The position numbers and the translations under genes are program-made. From the NCBI GenBank assembly GCA_946482545.1, contig CAMLRX010000040.1, positions 1-36,061 of the forward strand: DNA of 36,061 nt, in the 5' to 3' direction. The first letter of the stretch is position 1. Every line of letters starts with the position of its first letter. The notes under the pieces are model-generated. The model was given only the letters and a program-made list of their open reading frames with translations. It made no database searches and was not told the DNA's origin. Of this stretch, positions 6,905-14,304 are shown in pieces. This DNA comes from an uncultured Flavihumibacter sp. Its GTDB lineage: Bacteria > Bacteroidota > Bacteroidia > Chitinophagales > Chitinophagaceae.

Positions 6905-9412
6905 TCATCTCCTCCGCACCATCTTCTCCACTTCCACCGCCACCATCACCAACCCCGAAACCCCCAAAGTAAACAACAACTCATTCAATGTTAGCGGCTC
7001 CGTATGAAAAAATGCATTCAGAAACGGAATATAAATCACCCCCAATTGCAACAACAGCGTTCCCACCACTGAAAGCAGCAACGGAATATTCCCCCTCAAT
7101 CCCAACTTGAACACCGAACGCGTCTCACTACGAATAGACATCACATGCCACAACTGACAAAAACACAACACGCTGAACGCGATCGTTTGCCAATGCAGCC
7201 CGTGCTCCAGCGCATACCACTGCGCCCCGATGGTAATGAGTCCGATGAAAATGCCTACCCACAACACATGCACACCCAGCCCCTGCGCGAAAATGTTCTC
7301 GTCCGGATCCCGTGGCGGACGCTGCATAATATGCTTTTCGGGCGCTTCGGCGGCCAGCGCGATGGCCGGCAATCCATCGGTTACGAGGTTCACCCATAAA
7401 ATGTGCACAGGCAATAACGGTATCGGCAGACCAAGCAAAGGGGCCAGGAAAATACTCCATATTTCAGCGGTGTTCCCGGTAAGGATGTACTTTATGAATT
7501 TGCGGATGTTATCGTATATGCGCCGTCCTTCTCTCACTGCTTTTACGATCGTGGCGAAGTTGTCGTTCAGCAGAATCATGTGTGCCGCTTCTTTGGTAAC
7601 ATCGGTTCCCGTGATGCCCATGGCCACGCCGATATTTGCCTGCTTCAGCGCTGGTGCGTCGTTTACGCCATCGCCGGTCATGGAAACAAACTGGTTGTTC
7701 TCCTGCAACGCGGTCACGATATTAAATTTCTGTTCGGGCGAAACCCTGGCGTACACCTTGATCTGCTCCACTTCTTCCTTTATTTTTTCCGGTGGAAATT
7801 TTTCCAGTTCCGCTCCGGTAATGATCTTATCGGATTCGTGTGCAACGATGCCCAGTTGCCGGGCGATCGCGGCGGCGGTAAGCGGGTGGTCGCCTGTAAT
7901 CATCACGGGTACAATGCCGGCCTGTTTGCACTCCCGGATGGCCTGCTTCGCTTCTTCGCGTGGTGGATCCATTAATCCCGCGATTCCCATGAAGTTCAGG
8001 TCCTTTTCTATGTTTTCAGGTGTAATGATATTGGGAAGTTCCTTCAGTTCTTTCGTGGCATAGGCGATCACGCGCATCCCTTCGCTTGCGAATGCTTCTT
8101 CCTGTGCCTTGATCTCCTGGTGCGCCTTACCCGGAGAGATGGACGACAGGTATTCCGACGCACCTTTTGTGATCACGAGATAGCCATCCGGTATTTTATG
8201 AATGGTAGTCATCGCCTTCCGGTTGGAATCGAATGGGATTTCTTTCACCCTCTCCAGTTGATCCTGTTCTCCCGCATGGGCCACCAGCGCCAACTCTGTG
8301 GCTTCTCCGGAAGGTTTCCCGTCTTTCTCTATCACATCGTGGTTTAGGCTCATGGCCTGCAGGAGCAATGCTTCGGAGCTTTCCGGTGTGTACCATACCT
8401 TTTCCACCTTCATCTCGTTTCGGGTGAGCGTTCCCGTTTTATCGGTACAGATATAGGTAACGGAACCTAACGTTTCCACGGCATACAGCTTGCGGATCAG
8501 CGCTTCCTGTTTGGCGAGACGCCTGGCGCCAAGGGCAAGCGATACGGTGATGACGGCGGGAAGCGCTTCAGGAATGGCGGCTACGGCCAGTGAAATAGCG
8601 GTAAGCAACATCCTGTTGAAAGGTTCGCCGCGCAGGTAGCCTACAAAGAACAGAGCGGCGCATAAGCCGATGACGATGAAGGTGAGTTTTTTGCTGAAAC
8701 TGTTCAGTCGCCGCTGTAGTGGCGTTTCACTCTGCGCACTGTCGAGCATACCGGCAATCTTTCCCAGTTCAGTTTGCATGCCGGTGGCCACCACTATCCC
8801 TTTGCCTCGGCCATTGGTGAGCATGGTGCCTTTAAAAGCCATGTTGGTGCGGTCGCCAAGTGGAATCTCCGTTTCCGCAAGTGGCTCAGTTTGCTTGTCA
8901 ACAGTATTTGATTCTCCTGTAAGACTGGCCTCATTGATTTTAAGGCTTTCAGCCTCCAGGAATCGCAGATCGGCGGGAATCATATTGCCTGCTTCCAGTA
9001 ATACAATATCGCCTGGTACAAGTTCTGAAGACGGGATTTCCGTTGTACTGCTGTTTCGTATTACTTTCGAACTTGGCGCTGCCATTTGCTGCAGGGCCTC
9101 CATTGCTTTTCCTGCACGGTACTCCTGGATAAAACCAATCACCGCATTCAGGACCACAATGAATACGATTACAATCGTGTCCGCCGCTTCTCCAATAAAA
9201 AAGGAGATCACTGCTGCCGCGAGCAGCACCACGATCATCACATCAGCGAATTGGTGGAGGAAAAGCTTCAGCGGAGAAGTTTTCGTTTTCGATTGCAGTT
9301 CGTTCTTCCCGTGCCCCTGCAGTTTTTTTTCCGCCAGTTCTGTGCTGAGTCCCTGTAAATTGCTTTCCGTTTGTTTCAGTATTTCCTCCACAGGTAAAGT
9401 ATGCCAGTTCAT
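6905..9412 (-). CDS. P-type cation ATPase, Ca2+/Mn2+ type (PMR1/SERCA-like)
   Basis: An 835-residue P2A-type pump. Motifs in order: TGES (165-168, actuator), PEALP in M4 (281-285), phosphorylation site DKTGTLT (324-330), KGAS in the nucleotide domain (416-419), TGDH (506-509) and TGDGVNDAP (579-587). M5 has Asn647 and Glu650 and M6 has Asn675 and Asp679, matching SERCA calcium ligands Asn768, Glu771, Asn796 and Asp800, and PEALP supplies the equivalent of Glu309. The M8 site I Glu is not apparent, so one transported ion per cycle, as in PMR1, is the more likely. The N-terminus (WHTLPVEEILKQTESNLQGL) is the standard cation-ATPase N domain. It should pump Ca2+ or Mn2+ out of the cytoplasm. A candidate leader or small RNA lies upstream. 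Confidence 0.95.
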   Translation of the reverse strand: MNWHTLPVEEILKQTESNLQGLSTELAEKKLQGHGKNELQSKTKTSPLKLFLHQFADVMIVVLLAAAVISFFIGEAADTIVIVFIVVLNAVIGFIQEYRAGKAMEALQQMAAPSSKVIRNSSTTEIPSSELVPGDIVLLEAGNMIPADLRFLEAESLKINEASLTGESNTVDKQTEPLAETEIPLGDRTNMAFKGTMLTNGRGKGIVVATGMQTELGKIAGMLDSAQSETPLQRRLNSFSKKLTFIVIGLCAALFFVGYLRGEPFNRMLLTAISLAVAAIPEALPAVITVSLALGARRLAKQEALIRKLYAVETLGSVTYICTDKTGTLTRNEMKVEKVWYTPESSEALLLQAMSLNHDVIEKDGKPSGEATELALVAHAGEQDQLERVKEIPFDSNRKAMTTIHKIPDGYLVITKGASEYLSSISPGKAHQEIKAQEEAFASEGMRVIAYATKELKELPNIITPENIEKDLNFMGIAGLMDPPREEAKQAIRECKQAGIVPVMITGDHPLTAAAIARQLGIVAHESDKIITGAELEKFPPEKIKEEVEQIKVYARVSPEQKFNIVTALQENNQFVSMTGDGVNDAPALKQANIGVAMGITGTDVTKEAAHMILLNDNFATIVKAVREGRRIYDNIRKFIKYILTGNTAEIWSIFLAPLLGLPIPLLPVHILWVNLVTDGLPAIALAAEAPEKHIMQRPPRDPDENIFAQGLGVHVLWVGIFIGLITIGAQWYALEHGLHWQTIAFSVLCFCQLWHVMSIRSETRSVFKLGLRGNIPLLLSVVGTLLLQLGVIYIPFLNAFFHTEPLTLNELLFTLGVSGLVMVAVEVEKMVRRR

Positions 9413-9533
9413 GTTGATTTTTTTAGCAGTGATGAAGGAGGGTATGGAATAGAAGGCCTTTTAAGGTAAACATTTTTACCCGTTACATGCGTGCGTAAAA
9501 ATTGTGCCAGCGGGAAAGGAGGGCTGAAAACCA

Positions 9534-9628
9534 GGTAAAAAGAAGCCCCGGTGGGAACACCAGGGCGTCAACCAAAACCAACTGCGTTTGAGAGTGGCAG
9601 TTGTAACTGTAATGAAGAGACAAATGTA
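9534..9628 (-). ncRNA. Candidate ~80-nt small RNA or leader with intrinsic terminator
   Basis: On the minus strand TACATTTG (9621-9628) matches TAnnTTTG perfectly, though no clear TTG -33 box is seen. Downstream is a 7-bp stem-loop (CAACTGC/GCAGTTG, 9579-9603), then a 9-bp hairpin (9545-9566) followed by TTCTTTTT. The one non-Watson-Crick pair in the second stem is G-U only in minus-strand RNA and would be C-A on the plus strand, which supports minus-strand transcription. The P-type ATPase starts 120 bases further on, so the element could be an attenuator for that gene or an independent RNA. Confidence 0.5.
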
Positions 9629-10028
9629 GTAGATCGTTCGGATGCTGATTACCGATATCGGGAAAATGATGTTCGATATTGGGAAATACCGTACTAGTAC
9701 GCGGTTTTATTCGTAGATGTACGTGCCTCTTCCTGCATCCGATTATGGATTGCTAAGTGAAACACTTAACGGTGGGTTAACCGGTGGTTAACCGGCCTTT
9801 ATTTCTTTTCCCGGTTGCGGAAGCGGTGCATCTTTGTTCTGCAATCGTCCAATAGCAGTAAATGTCCAAAAGTCCAAACCTAAAAAACCGAAAATCCAGA
9901 TCCTGAAAAACCAAATCCGAATCCTGAAAAACCGAGTCCTTAAATCCAGACCGTGAAAACCAAACCCCTTATCCGTACCCATCCTGTATCCTGTGAAACC
10001 CCTGACCGTTCAAACCTGCCGATCCTAT
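9629..10028. other. Gene-free region with palindromes and CA-rich repeats
   Basis: No protein gene is supported. Visible structure: the 12-base palindrome CGTACTAGTACG (9690-9701), a small hairpin TAAGTG-AAA-CACTTA (9754-9768), the tandem word GGTTAACCGG (9775-9796 region), and from about 9860 to 9970 an imperfect CA-rich tandem repeat built on words such as ATCCTGAAAAACC. A minus-strand ORF of 64 codons through this repeat is low-complexity (Phe/Arg/Ile/Trp) and was rejected. Confidence 0.55.
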
Positions 10029-10053
10029 AGCAGTGGCGCAAGTCGCCACTGCT
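10029..10053. repeat. Perfect 10-bp stem hairpin
   Basis: AGCAGTGGCG (10029-10038) and CGCCACTGCT (10044-10053) form a perfect stem with a 5-base loop. It lies 55 bases before a plus-strand terminator and may be part of an untranslated RNA or a dispersed intergenic palindrome. Confidence 0.7.
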
Positions 10054-10107
10054 GCGGCAAACTCCGAAACCCTGAAATTTTTCTATAGTTAAGTGTTGGT
10101 TGTAGCG

Positions 10108-10137
10108 CCCCGTTCGAAAGAGCGGGGTCTTTTATTT
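10108..10137 (+). terminator. Intrinsic terminator, plus strand
   Basis: CCCCGTTC-GAAA-GAGCGGGG followed by TCTTTTATTTT. One pair is G-U in plus-strand RNA, favouring that direction. No protein gene lies upstream on this strand, so it would end a non-coding transcript. Confidence 0.72.
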
Positions 10138-10183
10138 TACCACAAAGTGGTATTGCATCAGTGTGCGAATGAAATTAGTTTTG
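10138..10183 (+). promoter_or_regulatory. Strong Bacteroidota-type promoter with adjoining inverted repeat
   Basis: TTG (10153-10155), 20 bases, then TAGTTTTG (10176-10183), a perfect TAnnTTTG. Immediately upstream is the inverted repeat TACCAC-AAA-GTGGTA (10138-10152), which abuts the -33 element like an operator. Transcription would start near 10190. Confidence 0.6.
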
Positions 10184-10189
10184 TGGCGC

Positions 10190-10265
10190 ATCAACCAGTT
10201 CGTTTTTTGTAAGATAAAGAAGCAAGTTTTCTCTTCGGCCCCGTTGTTTTCAGCGGGGCATTTTA
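10190..10265 (+). ncRNA. Candidate ~75-nt small RNA
   Basis: Bounded by the promoter at 10153-10183 and an intrinsic terminator (stem GCCCCGTTG/CAGCGGGGC, 10238-10259, loop TTTT, tail ATTTTAATT). The stem contains a G-U pair only in plus-strand RNA. The unit has no plausible ORF, and its 3' end touches the end of the convergent OmpA gene, against which it could act in antisense. Presence of transcript is inferred. Confidence 0.5.
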
Positions 10266-11867
10266 ATTCTTCAAAATCTTGAATTCGACCCTCCTGTTCA
10301 GCTGCCGGTTTTCATCCGTGTCATTTGGTACCACGGGCAGCGTTTCGCCGTATCCTTTTGACGTAATCCGCGTTGCGGCAACGCCTTTGCTCAGGATGTA
10401 TTCCCTTACCGAACGGGCCCTGTTGTCACTCAGGGTGAAGTTGTAGTCGTCGGAGCCACGGCTATCTGTATGCGCACTCATTTCAATTTCAATAGCGGGA
10501 TTTTCCTTCAGGAGTTTCACAACTCTGTCCAGTTCCACGAAAGATTCAGGACGCAGGTTGTATTTGTCGAAATCGAAGAACACATTGTTCAGCCTTACCA
10601 CCTGGCCTATTTCAATGGGCACGAGGTACAGGTCCTTATGAATTTCTTTATACCCTGCTTTCACGAGTGAATCAAGGTTGAGGTTTTCTGAAACAGCGAA
10701 GAAATGATCGGCGGTGGCGCGGATGCTGTAGTTTTTGTTGTACGGCAGTACGATTTTGAAGGATCCGTCGTTGGGCGCGGAAATGCCGTTGCCGGCCTGT
10801 TCTCCGTCGGGAAGTGTTTCATATACGAGTGAAGCGCTCAGTGGTTCTTTGGTTTTCTGGTTGTACACATTGCCGCTTACCAGTACCACGGGTGCTGGCT
10901 TCTCTTTTTCCAATAATTTGACCCGTACTATATCGCTTTCGCCATGGGTGTTTTGTTTGGTGGTGAGGTAGGCGTATTCACCGCCCGCATCCATGGTGAA
11001 AAAAGCGTCCCAGTCTGGGGTATTGATCGGGCTGCCCAGGTTAACGGGATCGCTCCATTTCTGCCAGGATTTATCGAGGCGTTTGGTCATCCAGATATCA
11101 TTGTCGCCCAGGCCACCCGGGCGGTTGCTGCTGAAGTAAAGTGTTGTTCCGTCTGGGGCGAGGTAAGGAGTCATTTCATCATGTTCCGGCAGGTTGATTT
11201 TTTTGCCCAGCGATTTTGGTTCGCTCCAGGAGCCGTTGGCTTGCAGGAAACAAACATACAGGTCGTTGTTGGAACCATTTTCTTCCGGGGTCATGTAGAA
11301 CAGTAAAGTTTGCCCGTCGGAGGCCATGCTGGCCCCGGACTGGTTGCCACGGTCGTATTTCTGGTAGTTTTTGATGGCGAGCATATTCGGTGGACTCCAT
11401 TTCCCAGAAACCGTTCTGTAACTCATGCTGACGCCTTTTCCCCGGAAACCGCCATCCACGAAGGCGCCACGGATGAGTATGCGGTTGTTGTCAGGCGATA
11501 TCCAGTACACTGCGTTGTAGAATGTAGTGTTGATGGGATCTTTCAGGTGCCGCGCTTCCTGCCAGGTGCCATTGCTGTCGCGGATGGCGTACCAGATGTC
11601 CTGTGAATTGGGAATGGAGCGGTATTTGGTATTGGCGGGATGGTTCTCGCAGATGAAAAAGAGAAGGTTGCCGTCAGCAGAAATAGTGGGCCGGAGTTCC
11701 GGGAGATCCGAATTGATGTTGATACCGAGGTTTTCCACTTTCACAATGGTGGAAGCGGTAATGATGTTTTCTTTCTGCTGCACCAGCGCTGTGGTGTCCT
11801 TTGATGGCTGCGCATTGGCGCATATAGTAATAACAAGTGCGAGGAAAAGGGGTATAGTTCTTTTCAT
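10263..11867 (-). CDS. PD40-repeat OmpA-family outer-membrane protein
   Basis: A 534-residue protein with a signal peptide (MKRTIPLFLALVITICANAQ). The region from about 55 to 310 holds PD40/WD40-like beta-propeller repeats (TPYLAPDGTTLYFSSNRPGG, and NDIWMTKR, SGASMASDGQTLLFY). A carboxypeptidase-regulatory-like fold follows (VSGNVYNQKTKEPLSASLVYE), then a C-terminal OmpA peptidoglycan-binding domain (about 415-530) with NNVFFDFDKYNLRPES and the HTDSRGSDDYNFTLSDNRARSV core. This architecture is common in Bacteroidota and places the protein in the outer membrane or periplasm, bound to peptidoglycan. It is preceded by the ABC ATPase gene on the same strand with a 71-base gap, so it could have its own promoter. 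Confidence 0.92.
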   Translation of the reverse strand: MKRTIPLFLALVITICANAQPSKDTTALVQQKENIITASTIVKVENLGININSDLPELRPTISADGNLLFFICENHPANTKYRSIPNSQDIWYAIRDSNGTWQEARHLKDPINTTFYNAVYWISPDNNRILIRGAFVDGGFRGKGVSMSYRTVSGKWSPPNMLAIKNYQKYDRGNQSGASMASDGQTLLFYMTPEENGSNNDLYVCFLQANGSWSEPKSLGKKINLPEHDEMTPYLAPDGTTLYFSSNRPGGLGDNDIWMTKRLDKSWQKWSDPVNLGSPINTPDWDAFFTMDAGGEYAYLTTKQNTHGESDIVRVKLLEKEKPAPVVLVSGNVYNQKTKEPLSASLVYETLPDGEQAGNGISAPNDGSFKIVLPYNKNYSIRATADHFFAVSENLNLDSLVKAGYKEIHKDLYLVPIEIGQVVRLNNVFFDFDKYNLRPESFVELDRVVKLLKENPAIEIEMSAHTDSRGSDDYNFTLSDNRARSVREYILSKGVAATRITSKGYGETLPVVPNDTDENRQLNRRVEFKILKN

Positions 11868-11938
11868 GTAGTTGGATATTGGAATCTGCCGAAAAGTACT
11901 ACATATATCCCTTAAAAGAAAGCGTACACACCCGCTTT

Positions 11939-12883
11939 TTACCTGGAACGCAGCCGTAAAAACACGGTTGACCCCGGAGTTTTATCCCCTTTTTCATCCC
12001 GGATCAGGATCGTTTCTCCATTCACTTCGGCTTCCAGTTCATAATGTGAACCGAAATACCAGGTTTTCCGGATGATTGCGGGAACGCCTTTCTGGTCGTT
12101 CATCTTAACATCCTCGGGCCGAACAATGCGCCGTTTCTTCCTGGGAGAGAACAGTGCAGCAGTAGCTTCCGACAGCAGGGAATACCTTCCGAATAACCCG
12201 GCAACATATTCGTTTACGGGGTGGTCGTAAATTTCTTTTGGCGTGCCTTGTTGCACCAATGCGCCGTGTTGCAGCACCAGTACATGATCGGCCCAGGAAA
12301 GGGAGTCCATAGGATCGTGTGATACCATCGTGCAGGTAATGCGCAGCGCTTCGCTGATGTCGTGCAGTACGGCTTTGATCATTTTCTTGTGCGACATGTC
12401 CGCGTTCGAGAAAGGCTCGTCCAGCAGCAATAATTTGGGGGCTGTTAACAGCAGCCGTGCAATGGCGATCCGTTGTTTTTCGCCGCCCGAAAGCTGGTTC
12501 GTTCTTCTTTTCAATAAATGGGAAATCCTGCAGATGGTGCAAATCCGCTCCAGGTCCTGTTCTTCCAGTTGATTGGCATATTCGAGTACCTGTTCCACCC
12601 GCAGGTTATTGGGCAGTTCAAAATGCTGCGAAAGGAATTTAATCCCGGGGTGGCCGGGTATCAACTGGTCCTGTGGACCAATGATTTTTTTCCCTTCAAA
12701 AAATACGGTGCCGGTATCGTGTTCAATCAGTCCGCCAATGATTTTGAGCAGGGTTGTTTTGCCTGAACCCGTTTCTCCCGCAATGGCCAGTCTGGAAAAA
12801 GCCGGTTGCGAGAAGCTGATGTCTTTCAATTCAAATCCGCGTTCATCTTTCAGGCCAATATGCTGTACGTTCAAAAAATCCAT
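11939..12883 (-). CDS. Orphan ABC transporter ATP-binding protein, MalK/FbpC-like
   Basis: A 314-residue ATPase. The ATG at 12883 (MDFLNVQHIG) is preferred over one nine codons upstream, which lies close to the preceding gene's stop. Motifs: Walker A GETGSGKTT (36-44), Q-loop near Gln86, signature LSGGEKQR (131-138), Walker B LLLLDEP (151-157) and His189 of the H-loop (MVSHDP). The tail from about 250 looks like a TOBE domain, as in the MalK/PotA/FbpC group of import ATPases. No permease or binding protein is encoded nearby, which is unusual for this class. It begins 23 bases after the subtilase gene and is probably co-transcribed. Partner and substrate are unknown. Confidence 0.9.
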   Translation of the reverse strand: MDFLNVQHIGLKDERGFELKDISFSQPAFSRLAIAGETGSGKTTLLKIIGGLIEHDTGTVFFEGKKIIGPQDQLIPGHPGIKFLSQHFELPNNLRVEQVLEYANQLEEQDLERICTICRISHLLKRRTNQLSGGEKQRIAIARLLLTAPKLLLLDEPFSNADMSHKKMIKAVLHDISEALRITCTMVSHDPMDSLSWADHVLVLQHGALVQQGTPKEIYDHPVNEYVAGLFGRYSLLSEATAALFSPRKKRRIVRPEDVKMNDQKGVPAIIRKTWYFGSHYELEAEVNGETILIRDEKGDKTPGSTVFLRLRSR

Positions 12884-12906
12884 GCTCAAAAATAGGCCAA
12901 ATCTGC

Positions 12907-14067
12907 TCAATACTTTGCGATGGGATCGGGTGTGCCATCCGGATCGTTGGTGGCGGTACCCGAACGGCTTACGCTTCCGCGCAGCGTGAGAATACCCGCC
13001 ACGTGCGGCGCTGCCATTGAAGTGCCGCTGAGTCGTGCGTAGCGGCCATTCGTGTAGGTGGAAATGATATTAACCCCTGGTGCAGCGAAATCGACCACAT
13101 CGTTTCCGAAATTGGAGAAAGAAGCGAACCTGCCTAAACTGTCTACTGCGGTAACAGTATACACATTGGCATGGTTAACCCTTGCGGGGGAAGACTTATT
13201 CGCGGCCACGCCATCATTTCCCGCTGCTACCGCAAAAAGGAACCCGCGGTTGGCAAGTGTGAGCACGGCGTTGTCGAGCGCATTTGAAATGGTATCACTG
13301 CCCAGGCTCATATTGATCACATCGCCTGCTGTGCCGTTCTGTGCGATATAATTCAACGCGCGGATCAGGTTGCCGGTATTGCCTTCGCCTTCATCGTCCA
13401 GTGCTTTCAGCGCTACGAGTGTTGCGCCGGAGGCCACGCCCAGTACGCCAGTTGTATTGTTCAACGCACCAATAATACCCGCCACATGCGTGCCATGACC
13501 ATTGCCATCATCCGCGGAGGATTCACCGCTTACAAAACTGGCGCTCAGGGTCTGGCTCACCAGCAGATCGGGATGGTCAAGGTCTATACCGGTATCAATC
13601 ACCCAAACTCTTTTCCCCGCGCCATCTCCCACGCCTACGCGCCGTACGCCCCATTGTGCCGTGGAATGCGCTACCAGGGAAAAACAACCTGTTGCCAGGG
13701 AAAAGATCCTGTCCCTTTCCACCAGTTGTACCTCTGCATCTTTCCTGAGCGCATCGGCCTGTACTGTGGTGAGTTTCGCCAGAAAACCCGGTTGGGCGCC
13801 GGTAAACAACGCGCCAAGTCTTTCCTGTTCTATGGCGCACCTTTCCAGTACCGAACCCGAACGTTTGGAAAGCGCGTTAACGGCATCCGTTTTCAACTGA
13901 GGGTCGCCTTCATTCAATACCACGATGTAAGCTTCCCCCGGAATACTGCTGAAAGTAACGGGTTCGCATTCTTCTATAGCCACTTCCTGTGTGGTGGTTT
14001 CAGATTTCTTACACTGACTGAATGCCAAAGCAACGCAGATGGCGGTTCCTCCAACGATCCATTTCAT
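12907..14067 (-). CDS. S8 family subtilisin-like serine peptidase, probable lipoprotein
   Basis: A 386-residue secreted peptidase. The start at 14067 (MKWIVGG) gives a signal peptide ending at Cys19 (ALAFSQC), so a lipoprotein is likely although the lipobox is loose. An inhibitor I9-like propeptide spans about 45-122 (EAYIVVLNEGD). The catalytic domain has Asp158 (VIDTGIDLDHPDL), His191 (GHGTHVAGI), oxyanion Asn284 (AAGNDG) and Ser350 (GTSMAAPHVAG). Spacing resembles proteinase K-type subtilases. The protein ends shortly after the Ser motif with no extra C-terminal domain, so no type IX secretion signal is seen. It is followed by the orphan ABC ATPase gene. Confidence 0.95.
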   Translation of the reverse strand: MKWIVGGTAICVALAFSQCKKSETTTQEVAIEECEPVTFSSIPGEAYIVVLNEGDPQLKTDAVNALSKRSGSVLERCAIEQERLGALFTGAQPGFLAKLTTVQADALRKDAEVQLVERDRIFSLATGCFSLVAHSTAQWGVRRVGVGDGAGKRVWVIDTGIDLDHPDLLVSQTLSASFVSGESSADDGNGHGTHVAGIIGALNNTTGVLGVASGATLVALKALDDEGEGNTGNLIRALNYIAQNGTAGDVINMSLGSDTISNALDNAVLTLANRGFLFAVAAGNDGVAANKSSPARVNHANVYTVTAVDSLGRFASFSNFGNDVVDFAAPGVNIISTYTNGRYARLSGTSMAAPHVAGILTLRGSVSRSGTATNDPDGTPDPIAKY

Positions 14068-14254
14068 TTTCACATGATTTTCTGTACTAGAAATTGTATG
14101 TATATCTAACCTCAATGTACAGGGAATGTTGTGCCGAAGTTGCCCTGAAAATGCATATTAACGTTTTCTTGGTGGTGAAACAGGATATGTTTGGGGTAGG
14201 TGCCCACCACATATATATGGGAGCCTGTTTCCAGTATTCCACATCTTCATGCGA

Positions 14255-14285
14255 TTGTTTACCGTCGCTTGCCGCAGCAACTTTG
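14255..14285 (+). promoter_or_regulatory. Predicted promoter of the OmpA-like gene
   Basis: TTG (14255-14257), a 20-base spacer, then CAACTTTG (14278-14285), a 7-of-8 match to TAnnTTTG. The ATG at 14305 follows about 13 bases after the expected start. The 20-base spacer equals that of the promoter at 10153-10183. Confidence 0.55.
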
Positions 14286-14304
14286 TACCCGTAAAGCAAA
14301 CGCC

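Noticed and set aside
6670..6994. Small plus-strand ORFs in the repeat block at 6.7-7.0 kb
   Set aside because: Their products (Arg/Cys- or His/Pro-rich) follow the GCGCCTTTGCG repeat, and they run into the end of the ATPase gene.
7230..8063. Plus-strand ORF of 277 codons inside the P-type ATPase
   Set aside because: It is a shadow of the ATPase coding strand, rich in Ser/Met/Cys, without a recognisable motif.
9775..9800. Short repeats GGTTAACCGG considered as a CRISPR or integration site
   Set aside because: Only two adjacent copies, no spacers of regular length, no cas or integrase gene.
9788..9982. Minus-strand ORF of 64 codons in the CA-rich repeat
   Set aside because: The product is a low-complexity Phe/Arg/Ile/Trp string generated by the tandem repeat, with no start context or family resemblance.
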